IMG/VR virus record: IMGVR_UViG_3300031933_000299
Location: 1-42,323 of that record
Length of the DNA stretch: 42,323 bases
DNA from: a virus
Strand: one strand, 5' to 3'
Under the pieces are notes generated by a model. That model had not been told where the DNA came from. It ran no database searches and was given only the letters and a program-made list of their open reading frames with translations. Of the stretch, positions 1 through 8,197 are shown piece by piece. Each line of letters opens with the position of its first letter. Within the stretch, counting starts at the first letter, position 1. A program made the position numbers and the translations under genes.

Positions 1-1
1 A

Positions 2-2118
2 ACAGATGCAGCCTCATTATCTAATAGATACTCTCAAATGGTGTTTGCAGAATCCATAAACAAATGGCATGACATTTCATCTAATCTGATAGCTTCTCCT
101 ATAAATTATAATAGAAATAAATGGAGATGATACTACGCACAAGTGAATCTAAAATAGATTATTATGTATACAGCAATTCAGGAGATTTACTTGGATCATT
201 AACAGATAGAAGCTATGCTTGTGGAAGTGGGCATTCTGGTTTTTCTCATATTGCATTTTATGGCGGTAGTATAGGCAGATATGCACAGGTTGATGTATAT
301 GATATTACTATCAGACAATATGCTAATACATCAGTCATAATAACTAATATGACCGATTATTATAAAATAGAAGTTACAAACAACGAAGAAACAGACCTTT
401 CAAATTATCAAATTCAATTAGATTCATCCGATTTAGGTATAGTTACAAACAATGAATCATGGTTATTTACTGATGTGATAGACCCTTATATAAATATTGA
501 ATTGGTTTCACCTGAAAACAATACCTACACATCAAACAATACGCTATCGTTTTCTGCAGATGGTGCTGGCAATTTATCAGCAGTATTATATATTGATTCT
601 AATCAAACGTGGGACGGTTCTATATCATCCGGGATTAACAATATAACGCCTTCTCTCTCACAAGGTTTGCATTCCTGGTATGTAAATGCATCATCTGTAT
701 ATAATGGAAGTACAGCATCCAATATAACAGGAACATGGACTTTTATATACGACACCATAAACCCCACAACAGCTAGCATAGACATTGATCCAGACTATAA
801 CAACATAGCCAATGGCACTATAGTCCAAACTAACATTGAATGGTCTGATACTAACCTAAAAAATGCATCATTCTATGTAGATTATGGCTCCGGTTACTCT
901 CTGGAAGATAGTACTACTTTCTCTGCCTCTACAGAATGGCTCAACACAAGTATAAACACCACAGGCTACACCGGGGAAACTATCTCATGGTATCAGATAG
1001 CCTACGATGAAGCCGGGAACAGCTACACATACAGCGATTCTTTCAACGTGGTTCTGAATGCTCTTAATATCTATGTCTATGATGAAACAACATCTCAATC
1101 TATTCTACCCTCTAATGTAGTGATCTATAACGAGGATATCAGCAAAGAAGCTACAATATCAGAAGTAACAAACATATCAAGCTTAAGTTATGATGGTCTT
1201 TCATCTGATAAATACATAGTAAGAGTTTCAGCAGACGGCTACTACTCAAGACAATCTATTCTCTATGTAGACATAACAAGCTTGTCTGAGCTTGACGTGT
1301 ACCTACCTTCAGAGGGTGAAACTGTAATCTTTGATCAGTTCGCTCTAACAGACAATACAGGCTCATATGATGAAGGCGACTGCATCATAAGATTAGACAA
1401 GCCTTTGGTAGATGGTACTGATACGGTATTCTCATCATATTTTGATTTTGACGGCGTGGCCTCTACTTACCTCATTGCATCAGATCAGTATATTCTCTAT
1501 GTGGAAACACCAGACAGAACCATAAGCTACGGTTGGCTCTCTCCTGACGCTGACGGCGTAATAGATATCATTATCAGTAATACGCCAGTAGGAGAAATAG
1601 AAGAATGGCTTAATTACTCACTCACTCACGATGACTACGGAGTAATTTCATTCTCTTATGAATCCAATTTAGCAATAGATAATGTAGACTTCTGGGTAAA
1701 TGCCACCAATGGCACAAATCTATACTCTGCATCCAGTGGCTCAGATATTGGCAGCTTCACTTATACAGGCTCAAACGACAGTACTTATTATGCCAGCTTC
1801 TCAGCTCTCAGTGAATCCGGTAAAACAATATCTATTACAAGAGTAATCACATTCACAGGTAGCGGCGTTCAGGATGACATGTTAAACTTCCTTCCTGAAG
1901 ATGCACCCGACTGGCTCTATAATCTCATTGGCGGCTCTATCGTTGTAATCTCTGTTCTTATGTTCGGTCAGTTCAGAATGGACGTAGGCTGCGTAATAGG
2001 CGCATCCTTGGCGGGTCTGTTCTGGTATTGGGGATTGCTGCAAATAGAAGGTATAGTAGTAGCTGTAGGTGCCATTATCGCAGTAGCTGCGGTTCTGAAT
2101 CGCTCCCGGAGGTCCTGA
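2..2118 (+). pseudogene. Surface-exposed beta-rich protein with C-terminal membrane anchor; 5' truncated and frame-broken
   Basis: The intact reading frame starts at ATG 121 (665 aa) directly after an in-frame TAA. The frame beginning at base 2 is open to about 128, and its translation ends in a motif (..NYNRNKWR) that runs naturally into the downstream frame (..MEMILRTSESK..), as in a LamG/concanavalin-type sandwich. I therefore read one gene that enters from the left edge and is broken by a single-base frameshift near 118-124. The downstream part has Ig/fibronectin-like beta repeats rich in N-x-S/T sequons, and two closely spaced hydrophobic segments in the last 70 residues ending in a basic tail (LNRSRRS). 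It is probably a cell-surface or envelope spike-like protein. The codons for the terminal RRS also form the GGAGGT ribosome binding site of the next gene. The function is inferred from architecture only. Confidence 0.6.
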
Positions 2119-2119
2119 C

Positions 2120-2491
2120 ATGGTATCATTTAAATCTGTAATAACTGCTCTATTGTTGATCCAGATTAGTATAGGTGTCATTAACATGACTGGAATATTC
2201 ACAGTCCAGGAAGATGTGAATGTAATTGACAGCGGTCAAATTGCTAATATTACAGATTCCCTTAACTCAAGTGCAAATAAGGACAGTAGCGCTCTCGATT
2301 ATTTCGCAACATTAGGTTCATTCGCATATAATGGTCTCAGATTGGCAATGCAGTTTTTCTGGATGGCTATAACCGGAGTTCCCACGATCTTAAAATTATT
2401 CCTTATGCCTGATGGACTTGCAGATCTGATAGGTTATGCAGTTGAAGTGCTCTTAGTGCTCGGAATAGTCTATAAATTATTCACGAGGTGA
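2120..2491 (+). CDS. Small membrane protein (123 aa) downstream of surface protein
   Basis: ATG 2120 lies 8 nt after GGAGGT, which is embedded in the end of the previous gene, so the two are translationally coupled. Residues 1-25 form a signal-anchor-like hydrophobic stretch. A polar, Asn/Ser-rich segment follows, and then about 50 hydrophobic residues (two possible helices) to a short basic end. I do not recognise a family. The position directly after a membrane-anchored surface protein suggests a partner in the same envelope complex or a structural membrane protein of a virus or element. Confidence 0.65.
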   Translation: MVSFKSVITALLLIQISIGVINMTGIFTVQEDVNVIDSGQIANITDSLNSSANKDSSALDYFATLGSFAYNGLRLAMQFFWMAITGVPTILKLFLMPDGLADLIGYAVEVLLVLGIVYKLFTR

Positions 2492-2496
2492 TATGA

Positions 2497-2853
2497 ATGG
2501 CTAACATAACACAGATAGACCCGGAAGCGTTCAATATCACCGCTTACCCCAGTATTATGAAATTCACTAACCTATCCAGCTATGATGCAATTTTCACACC
2601 TTTTACTGATATCTGGATAGGACAGGTTTATGGTCAATGGTGGTGGGTTCTTGTTTTGTTCGTTACGGTAGGAACAACCCTTGTTAAATCAAAAGAAATA
2701 TTCCCTACTGCCTTTGTTCTGTTAATAGTATCCTCAATACTCTCTCAGGCTGTACCTCCTGAGATTCAAACAATAATGTATCTGCTCATGGTATTGGGAT
2801 TCTTCGGAGCTTTGTATGGATGGTTTGAAGATCGTAACGGAGGAATGTACTGA
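2497..2853 (+). CDS. Small multi-pass membrane protein (118 aa)
   Basis: The start at 2497 follows GAGGTGATATGA. The first 40 residues are soluble-looking. Three hydrophobic helices follow (about residues 45-65, 70-88 and 92-108), then a short polar tail. It is spaced 5 nt from the previous gene and overlaps the next start (TGATG), so it belongs to one operon. No family recognised. Confidence 0.65.
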   Translation: MANITQIDPEAFNITAYPSIMKFTNLSSYDAIFTPFTDIWIGQVYGQWWWVLVLFVTVGTTLVKSKEIFPTAFVLLIVSSILSQAVPPEIQTIMYLLMVLGFFGALYGWFEDRNGGMY

Positions 2854-3014
2854 TGTTTGTAATTGATGATAGAGGCAAAGCCCGAAAAATAAGTGATATT
2901 GAAGATATAGAAAAAATCAACAAAAAGACAATGAGAGTCTTTGATGATGACGGCAAGATGTTAGCCAGGAAGATGTCTAAAAGTGCATTAAAAGCTAAAT
3001 TTGGAGGCAGATAA
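2853..3014 (+). CDS. Small basic protein (53 aa)
   Basis: The ATG at 2853 overlaps the preceding stop, and the gene ends immediately before the ATG at 3015. The protein is charged and lysine-rich, with no Cys and no membrane segment. It carries two similar short motifs (DDRGKARK near the start and DDDGKMLARK near residue 31), which suggests a small internal repeat. The tight packing on both sides is the main evidence that it is real. Confidence 0.6.
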   Translation: MFVIDDRGKARKISDIEDIEKINKKTMRVFDDDGKMLARKMSKSALKAKFGGR

Positions 3015-3404
3015 ATGAAGTTCTTGAAAAGAAAATATGCTGAGTTCAAAGAGGACAAAGCAAAGGAGAAAGCAATAGACAAGAAGATCAAGCAAGTCCA
3101 GGAAGGCCAGAAGATAGCAGCAGAAAAAAAGAATCTTATAAGCATGGGTCTATCTGATGATGAAGCAGAATTTAAGGCTCGCAAGAATATGAAGAAGGCT
3201 AACCGCAAAGAAAAGATTGATTCCTTGGTATCTGGAGTTGGTGGTGCTGTTGATGCTCTCTCTATGGATATGGGTATAGATTCAGATCTTCCAGCAAAAA
3301 AGAAAAGCTCAGGCTCAAAGAAGAAATCCAAACCCAAAAAAAAGAAAGGTAAAGGTGGAGGCGGTAATCCCTTGAATATGGATTTGCCGGGATTTAAGTT
3401 ATAA
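3015..3404 (+). CDS. Lysine-rich coiled-coil protein (129 aa)
   Basis: The protein is strongly basic. Residues 1-75 are predicted coiled coil (alternating K/E/A). The C-terminal 35 residues are a Lys/Gly/Ser-rich tail typical of nucleic-acid binding. It is the last gene of the left plus-strand cluster and converges on the minus-strand AN1 gene. A nucleic-acid-condensing or internal virion protein is possible, but this is inference. Confidence 0.6.
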   Translation: MKFLKRKYAEFKEDKAKEKAIDKKIKQVQEGQKIAAEKKNLISMGLSDDEAEFKARKNMKKANRKEKIDSLVSGVGGAVDALSMDMGIDSDLPAKKKSSGSKKKSKPKKKKGKGGGGNPLNMDLPGFKL

Positions 3405-3409
3405 TTAGG

Positions 3410-3802
3410 TTATGTATTTGATGTAAAATATTCTGTCATCACTTTTAATGAGTATATAATAATTACAAAAATCATTATGTAGATATATATCTCAATTTCT
3501 TTTTTATTTATAATGGGTTTCTTTATTCTTTCTGCTTTGCTGTTATCTATAATGTCTGGAGTAATATGCGTGGTAGTTCTGGAGTAATTTGTGTATTTGC
3601 TGTAGGGTTTCTTTATTGGTATTCTGGCACAATTATGAGTTTCAGGTAAACGATGTTTTGAACAGAAAGTTCCACCACAGCCCCGGCATGTAAAAGGAAG
3701 CGGCAAAGTTTTTGATTTTATTCTTTTATTGCCTCCGGTTTCATAAGAATAGGTATCTCCTCCTATCTCCTCTCCGCAAAAATCACATTTCATTTTTACC
3801 AC
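3410..3802 (-). CDS. AN1-type zinc finger protein with C-terminal transmembrane helix
   Basis: The spacing of cysteines and histidines (CDFC near residues 6-9, then C-x2-C-x4-C-x2-H-x5-H-x-C over about residues 39-58) matches the AN1 zinc finger. A basic linker follows, and one hydrophobic helix lies near the C-terminus (about residues 108-122). Archaeal AN1 proteins with membrane segments occur in many euryarchaeal chromosomes, so this may be a captured host gene or flanking host DNA. The start could also be the second Met, three codons later. An AT-rich TATA-like stretch lies just upstream on the minus strand. Confidence 0.65.
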   Translation of the reverse strand: MVKMKCDFCGEEIGGDTYSYETGGNKRIKSKTLPLPFTCRGCGGTFCSKHRLPETHNCARIPIKKPYSKYTNYSRTTTHITPDIIDNSKAERIKKPIINKKEIEIYIYIMIFVIIIYSLKVMTEYFTSNT

Positions 3803-3865
3803 TGTACACTATAATATTTTATACAATGGTTATTAATAATCATTAATAGCTTTTTTGCTATGTCT

Positions 3866-4050
3866 TTAAAGCACTTTGGGAGCACACTTCAAATACATCT
3901 TTTTTGCTTCAGGTGGCTTAATTCTATTATACAACTCCTCTGCATCCCTCGGAGCATCTCCTCTTATCCATCTGCGAAAATCTTTAGGCATTCCGTTTTG
4001 CCTTGCATGAGTGGTCCAGCAATGCCGGAAACAATCATGGTTTAAAAAAT
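3866..4050 (-). pseudogene. C-terminal remnant of a second tyrosine integrase
   Basis: Read on the minus strand, this stretch translates to NHDCFRHCWTTHARQNGMPK, then RGDAPRDAEELYNRI and a terminal ..CAPKVL before a stop. The H-x-x-R box with a following RGD..Y..I segment is the layout of the last third of a tyrosine recombinase, and it parallels SHCFRGFLVTH in the complete integrase just upstream. There is no start codon and no catalytic N-terminal half. It is an old integrase end left behind, possibly by successive insertion at the same site. Confidence 0.6.
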
Positions 4051-4059
4051 CAAAATAAG

Positions 4060-4965
4060 TTAATAATCAATCAGTCGAGGAACACTCCTTAAGTAATCCT
4101 TCCTGACAAGTTCCATGTCTACAGCGAGATAATGTCCTGTCCAGACCTTATCATTAAGGGAGTGGCCTAAAAGTGTCTTAATGTGCTCCTCCTTCATTCC
4201 TGCGCGCCGTAAATGGGTTACCAGAAAGCCACGGAAGCAATGACTTGTAAGCTGTGCTTCAAGTGGTCCTATAGGGTCATGTAGCCCGATGGGTTCCGCA
4301 TATGCCTGAATGAATTGGTTAATATAATCTTTGTGAACTCTGCCGCCAGTGTCAGAAATCCATAAGTAGCCTGTTTTACACTTCCCCAGTCGCGCGCGGG
4401 CATTCCTCCATGCAAGGTACTTTTCAAGAACTACGTGCAATTCATCATCTATGAATCTGATACGGTTCTTTGCTCGTTTCTTCCTGACAATTACAATCGT
4501 GTCTCTGGTAAGGTCAATGTCTTCCGGCTTTAGCTCTAACAGTTCTGACCTTCTGATACCTGTCTTTGCAAGGATCATAACTATGGCAATTTCCCGGATA
4601 AAATCAAGTGAGTTAATTAATTGTCTGGCCTGATCAATTGTCAGTACTTGCCTGCGGTCTGAATCGCATGATGTGTCAAGATATCTTTTTCTAAATCCTG
4701 ATACTGGATTCTTATCAGTGACCTGTTTGTAAATTAGAAATTCATAAAAAGACGAGATAGCAGAAAAGTTAGATTTCAGGGTGCTTACTTTTAATTCCCT
4801 CTCCAGTAAATGCCCTAAGTAGTATTCTAAATCTTCATAGGTTACGTTTTCAGGTTCTGGATTATGCTCTAAAAACTCTTTTACATTGCATGAATAGCTG
4901 CGTATTGTCCTGTGGGTGCGTCTACGCAATGCTAAATCATTCTCAAATTTCTTAAGTATCTCCAC
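4060..4965 (-). CDS. int: Tyrosine recombinase / integrase
   Basis: A 301-aa member of the phage integrase/XerC-D family, catalysing site-specific integration and excision. An N-terminal SAM-like core-binding domain covers about residues 1-85. In the catalytic domain the visible residues are R138 (TGIRRSELL), H242 and R245 (SHCFRG), H268 (LLGH) and the nucleophile Y279 (GHYLAVD). K163 lies in the beta-hairpin region. The set is complete, so the enzyme should be active. It points leftward, with the inverted-repeat region 5089-5200 just upstream of its start, the usual place for an attachment site. The function is well supported; the identity of the attachment site is not. Confidence 0.9.
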   Translation of the reverse strand: MEILKKFENDLALRRRTHRTIRSYSCNVKEFLEHNPEPENVTYEDLEYYLGHLLERELKVSTLKSNFSAISSFYEFLIYKQVTDKNPVSGFRKRYLDTSCDSDRRQVLTIDQARQLINSLDFIREIAIVMILAKTGIRRSELLELKPEDIDLTRDTIVIVRKKRAKNRIRFIDDELHVVLEKYLAWRNARARLGKCKTGYLWISDTGGRVHKDYINQFIQAYAEPIGLHDPIGPLEAQLTSHCFRGFLVTHLRRAGMKEEHIKTLLGHSLNDKVWTGHYLAVDMELVRKDYLRSVPRLIDY

Positions 4966-5088
4966 GTTTTAATCACCTTTTTTTAAGTGTTGCGGCTATA
5001 TGGAGCTTTACATGATTAATATATTATGAAAGAGTGTTTTTAAAAACAATAGGCTATGGCTTTAATCTTTGGAAAAACAAGAAGAAAA

Positions 5089-5155
5089 GGGTGAATGCGC
5101 CGACCGGGATTAGTTCCTCAATTTGAGGTTCCAATCCCGTGGCCTTCATTCACCC
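5089..5155. repeat. Nested inverted repeat upstream of int, possible attachment site
   Basis: The outer arms GGGTGAATG (5089-5097) and CATTCACCC (5147-5155) pair over 9 bp. The inner arms GGGATT (5106-5111) and AATCCC (5133-5138) pair, and the centre CCTCAATTTGAGG (5116-5128) is a 6-bp hairpin. On the minus strand, AATCCCGGTCGGCGC resembles the 3' end of an archaeal tRNA (T-arm and acceptor), a common integration target. A transcription terminator or an attachment site are both possible. Confidence 0.5.
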
Positions 5156-5168
5156 GATGATAACAAAG

Positions 5169-5198
5169 AAACCGTGGGATTAAGCAGAATCACGGTTT
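5169..5198. repeat. Hairpin AAACCGTG/CACGGTTT in the int upstream region
   Basis: An eight-base-pair inverted repeat (5169-5176 with 5191-5198), with inner ATT/AAT pairing possible. It lies 14 bp from the larger nested repeat. Together they fill the non-coding stretch 4966-5410, which otherwise holds only AT-rich sequence and a promoter. It could be an integrase arm site or a terminator. Confidence 0.4.
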
Positions 5199-5298
5199 TA
5201 ACCTGTTGGCGCAGGCTGCCACATCAGGACAATTAAGTATTGTATTTCGTAGTATTTTAATCTTTTTTCTGATGCTTATATAAATGTCATATATACAG

Positions 5299-5384
5299 TT
5301 CGTAAAAACACGAACAAACAGTACAATAAACTTTATATATCTTTCTTTCTAATCTTAGTTCAGTAAGAATTTGGCGATTCTTAC
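5299..5384 (+). promoter_or_regulatory. Promoter with TATA box, upstream palindrome and hairpin at the predicted transcript start
   Basis: A TATA box (TTTATATA, 5332-5339) predicts a start near 5362. The first bases of that transcript form the hairpin GTAAGAAT-TTGGCG-ATTCTTAC (5363-5384). Upstream of the TATA box, the palindrome TTCGT..ACGAA (5299-5314) sits where a regulator could bind. It would drive the rightward cluster beginning at 5411. Confidence 0.5.
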
Positions 5385-5410
5385 GGACAAAATCAACGAA
5401 GGATGAAGCA

Positions 5411-5617
5411 ATGAAAGACTTAATAACAAGTAGCGGAAGCTCTATTTTAAAAGCTTGCACAGAAGAAACACACTGTAAAAGGTGTAATAATCTATTCTCA
5501 ATCCAATCCCTACACCAGGGATATTGTTTTACCTGCTCAGTCGAGAACTTCAAAAAAGAGCAGCTTGCAAAATTAGGATTTGACTATATTTTACCAATAC
5601 TTGCAACGGAGGCCTAA
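5411..5617 (+). CDS. Small zinc-binding protein (68 aa)
   Basis: A CKRC...CFTC arrangement (about residues 23-26 and 41-44) forms a treble-clef or ribbon-like zinc site. It is the first gene after the promoter at 5332. GGATGAAGCA precedes the ATG. The gene ends 3 nt before the next ATG, whose GGAGG site lies within its last codons. No specific family recognised; a regulatory role is likely for such miniproteins. Confidence 0.6.
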   Translation: MKDLITSSGSSILKACTEETHCKRCNNLFSIQSLHQGYCFTCSVENFKKEQLAKLGFDYILPILATEA

Positions 5618-5620
5618 ACA

Positions 5621-5821
5621 ATGTCCTCCACACTTACCAATGATGAAGCGGACTCTATTTCTCCATGTACCATCACTCACTCCACAGGGTCCGCAAACAC
5701 TTCCCTTGAAAACAGCGCCTTTGAATCTCTCGGCTCCCAAAGGGCAAGAGATGCAGCCAGAGTAAGAGCAAGGCGCGTATTTTCACAATCAGGCCATACA
5801 GGGGGCCTAAACAATGAATGA
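5621..5821 (+). CDS. Hypothetical protein (66 aa), Ser/Thr- and Arg-rich
   Basis: The start at 5621 is preceded by GGAGGCCTAAACA, nearly identical to the leader of the next gene (GGGGGCCTAAACA). The protein is polar, with a Ser/Thr-rich N-terminal half and an Arg-rich segment (residues 45-55) that could contact nucleic acid. It overlaps the next start by 8 nt. No family recognised. Confidence 0.5.
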   Translation: MSSTLTNDEADSISPCTITHSTGSANTSLENSAFESLGSQRARDAARVRARRVFSQSGHTGGLNNE

Positions 5822-6059
5822 TATCTTTCATTATCCTGAAGAACTCGAAAGATGGCGCAAGCATAACAATCACTGTAAAAAAGTATCTTCTGCAGTTCGT
5901 AAAAGTGGCAATCAGCACAATCTCACATCAGAAAAAAGAAAGCAACAGGCCATTACACTATATATTAAACATGGTTCATTAGGTCACGTTTGCAGCACCT
6001 TACGTATGGGTCGTAACACCCTTGTTAATATTCTTAAGGAGGCTGGAGTCTATGAGTAA
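5814..6059 (+). CDS. Helix-turn-helix protein (81 aa)
   Basis: The C-terminal half reads as a helix-turn-helix (QQAITLYIKHGSLGHVCSTL followed by RMGRNTLVNILKEAGV), like the DNA-binding end of resolvase or terminase-small-subunit type proteins. The N-terminus is basic and hydrophilic. The leader GGGGGCCTAAACAATG matches that of the preceding gene. A transcriptional regulator is the simplest reading. Confidence 0.6.
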   Translation: MNDIFHYPEELERWRKHNNHCKKVSSAVRKSGNQHNLTSEKRKQQAITLYIKHGSLGHVCSTLRMGRNTLVNILKEAGVYE

Positions 6060-6318
6060 AACATGCGGCTCCTGTGCTCATGCCAAAGATCATGAAGAAA
6101 AAAGAGAGATTCTGCGTCATTGGTGCACTAATAAAAATCAATGGATGCTCTCAGACTGTAAACGCTGCACAGAAGGCATAGACGAATTAATGCATGTTCC
6201 TCACTGCTTACTCTGTACTCATGATAATTCAGGCTGTCTGGTATGTAAAGCAGGAGTTCTCAGAGTTCATACAGACGATGGCATTAAGGCACCTAAGAAC
6301 TGCTCTCGCTATAACTAA
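6052..6318 (+). CDS. Cysteine-rich zinc protein (88 aa)
   Basis: The start at 6052 is chosen because AAGGAGG ends 9 nt upstream; earlier in-frame starts lack a site. About ten cysteines occur in pairs (CGSC, CKRC, CLLC, CLVC), which suggests at least two zinc sites. It overlaps the previous stop and is followed 9 nt later by the DUF7845-like gene. The function is unknown. Confidence 0.6.
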   Translation: MSKTCGSCAHAKDHEEKREILRHWCTNKNQWMLSDCKRCTEGIDELMHVPHCLLCTHDNSGCLVCKAGVLRVHTDDGIKAPKNCSRYN

Positions 6319-6327
6319 GGTGCTCCA

Positions 6328-7794
6328 ATGGCTGATAAGTTCAAATTCGCCGAGCCTGTTACGCATGAGTTTGGTGCATTTTTCCTCTATAAAGAGCTGG
6401 ATCTATATAATTCAGTAATCAACTACTTCATGCACTCTGTAGATGATCCATATAACCACTATCTTACACTCAGCACTCGAAGGTTTAAATTCTTCTCAAA
6501 ACCCGGAGGACTAAAGAACCCAAAGACCGGGAAAATAGCATTTGAGTATATACTTACATGGAAAGATGCATTCGGAGCAAGTAAATGCACATTCACAATT
6601 AAGCCGCTCTTCGGAGCCGGCACCAAAACAAAAACAGGCAAAACCCTGAACCTACCAACAGTAGGCACTCAGATACAGGTTCAATCCAGTTACATAGAAC
6701 TCGATGAGCTACTAACTCTGTTTGAATCTTTCATGGATCAGATAGATGCTGCAAGGTTTGTCTATTCTCTTGACCGTAACAATTCTAAAATATACCAGAT
6801 GGCCCGGCACGTCAGGTATCATGAATCCTATGAGAACACAGTAGCCGGAATGCTCCAAAAAATAGAGCAGGAATCTTCCACCTTAGGAGATGTAAATCTA
6901 ACCAAACAAATGGACTCCGGCAAATACTACATGTACTATCTCTCAAACCCGGACTTCAAAGTATGTAATATTAATACAAAATTCAGTCACTCAGTAAAAA
7001 CATACAGAATCAAGAACTATAAAGAGCGCACTTCTGCAGACCCTCTCAGACATCCAAAGCTCGAAGTATTCTTGCATTCAGATGATAACAACCCTTCAAT
7101 TAATCAGTATCTCGAACTCAAAAGGGATTTAGACGACTTACTTATCAAACTATTAAGCTTTGTACAACCGATTGAATATGTTACAGACGAATACTTTGAC
7201 GGAGAAAGAGTCTTTGAATACAGAAACAAGCTCCCAATATGGGACTATGAAAACCTTCCAAACCCAGACATAGACGGTTTTGATCTCTGGCACCATCCTG
7301 AGAAAACATTATCCGTACTTGCCTACATTGCCACACAGTCAGAAGGCTGTACGGAGTTCAGGCAAATATCAGAAGCTCTTACTATTCCTATTCGTTCATT
7401 ATGGCGTTATATCAATCACTGGAAATGTGAGGGTGTATTAGATACAAAGCGCAAAGAATGCACCTATGTATTTTTCAAATCTAAGAGCCTCTGGCAATCT
7501 ATCAAAGAACCTATTCTACAGGTTTGCTCATTCCTAAAAATCAACTTTAAGAGGGTCTGGGGTCAGACGTTCATAGATTCTGGTGTAATCCGTAATTTCA
7601 GAGAACGCCGTAAAAAGAACTTGAAACCTCACAAAGTAACTGGCGATGATAAAAGAGAATTAGTTGTCGTTGACGATGCCAGGAAAGCAAACGCTCTTAG
7701 GAAGGAACTGAGGGAAGAGGGAGTATCACATTTATTCAAAATTGGGATAGCCTCCACAAAATCAAACATGCGGTATAGTCGGGTAATCAATTAG
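6328..7794 (+). CDS. DUF7845-like protein with winged-helix domain (488 aa)
   Basis: The layout matches what I recall of the haloarchaeal DUF7845 family. It has an N-terminal VTHEFGAFFLYKELDLY segment, a central HSVKTYRIKNYKERTSADP / HPKLEVF block (residues about 220-250), then DYFD near 290, and a C-terminal winged helix (about residues 325-375) for DNA binding. A basic tail follows. Family members occur on archaeal proviruses and plasmids, and the function is not established; a role in replication or regulation is plausible. It is the largest gene of the left arm and follows a run of zinc and HTH miniproteins. AAGGTG precedes the start. Confidence 0.65.
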   Translation: MADKFKFAEPVTHEFGAFFLYKELDLYNSVINYFMHSVDDPYNHYLTLSTRRFKFFSKPGGLKNPKTGKIAFEYILTWKDAFGASKCTFTIKPLFGAGTKTKTGKTLNLPTVGTQIQVQSSYIELDELLTLFESFMDQIDAARFVYSLDRNNSKIYQMARHVRYHESYENTVAGMLQKIEQESSTLGDVNLTKQMDSGKYYMYYLSNPDFKVCNINTKFSHSVKTYRIKNYKERTSADPLRHPKLEVFLHSDDNNPSINQYLELKRDLDDLLIKLLSFVQPIEYVTDEYFDGERVFEYRNKLPIWDYENLPNPDIDGFDLWHHPEKTLSVLAYIATQSEGCTEFRQISEALTIPIRSLWRYINHWKCEGVLDTKRKECTYVFFKSKSLWQSIKEPILQVCSFLKINFKRVWGQTFIDSGVIRNFRERRKKNLKPHKVTGDDKRELVVVDDARKANALRKELREEGVSHLFKIGIASTKSNMRYSRVIN

Positions 7795-7818
7795 CGTAAG
7801 CTATGGAGAAATGAAACA

Positions 7819-7905
7819 ATGAAAGAAAATAGAAAACAGGCATTCGTTGCAAGATTGAAAGTAAGACGTGAAATGAAGAAAGGAAAGGATTCCAAGAACC
7901 CATAG
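7819..7905 (+). CDS. Short basic peptide (28 aa)
   Basis: ATG 7819 follows GGAG by 10 nt. The product is Lys/Arg-rich. Its stop codon lies inside the conserved leader of the next gene (CCCATAG..), as with other genes of this array. Small size limits confidence. Confidence 0.4.
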   Translation: MKENRKQAFVARLKVRREMKKGKDSKNP

Positions 7906-7916
7906 ATAAGGAAGTG
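7899..7916 (+). repeat. Leader repeat copy 1
   Basis: CCCATAGATAAGGAAGTG, a variant of the shared intergenic leader. It ends 10 nt before ATG 7926. The AGGAAGTG part is a ribosome binding site; the conserved CCCATA part lies upstream of it. Confidence 0.7.
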
Positions 7917-7925
7917 ATTAATAAA

Positions 7926-8129
7926 ATGCCAATCGGAGAAATGACAGATTATAGGGGATGTGGTTTCGAAACTGACCACAAAGATGGGAGTAAGTTTTGG
8001 ACTACTTACATCTACAACAGGGTTGCCCCCTACGAGTATGAACTACTAACAATATTACAGTTCCTAGGTGAACCAACACTAGAGAGAATCCAGAAAAATA
8101 TAGACCAAGAGGTTTATGGCGAGTGGTGA
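7926..8129 (+). CDS. Hypothetical protein (67 aa)
   Basis: The start at 7926 is chosen because the leader repeat supplies AGGAAGTG at the right distance; GTG 7914 lies inside that site. The protein is acidic and aromatic-rich, with no cysteine pairs beyond a single Cys. No family recognised. Confidence 0.55.
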   Translation: MPIGEMTDYRGCGFETDHKDGSKFWTTYIYNRVAPYEYELLTILQFLGEPTLERIQKNIDQEVYGEW

Positions 8130-8174
8130 AACTGCCAAATAGAGGAAGTATGAACAATGGATAGATACAAACTA

Positions 8175-8192
8175 CCCATAGAAAAGGAAGTG
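8175..8192 (+). repeat. Leader repeat copy 2
   Basis: CCCATAGAAAAGGAAGTG, 5 nt before ATG 8198. A more degenerate copy (GCCAAATAGAGGAAGT) lies at 8134-8149. Confidence 0.7.
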
Positions 8193-8197
8193 AAGAG

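Noticed and set aside
2786-3337. Long minus-strand frame (183 aa) opposite the small left-arm genes
   Set aside because: It is Phe/Leu/Ser-rich, the typical reverse shadow of Lys-rich coding sequence. The plus-strand genes are tightly packed with ribosome binding sites.
3860-4045. Plus-strand 61-aa frame
   Set aside because: The minus strand encodes a recognisable integrase end here; the plus frame has no motif and no binding site.
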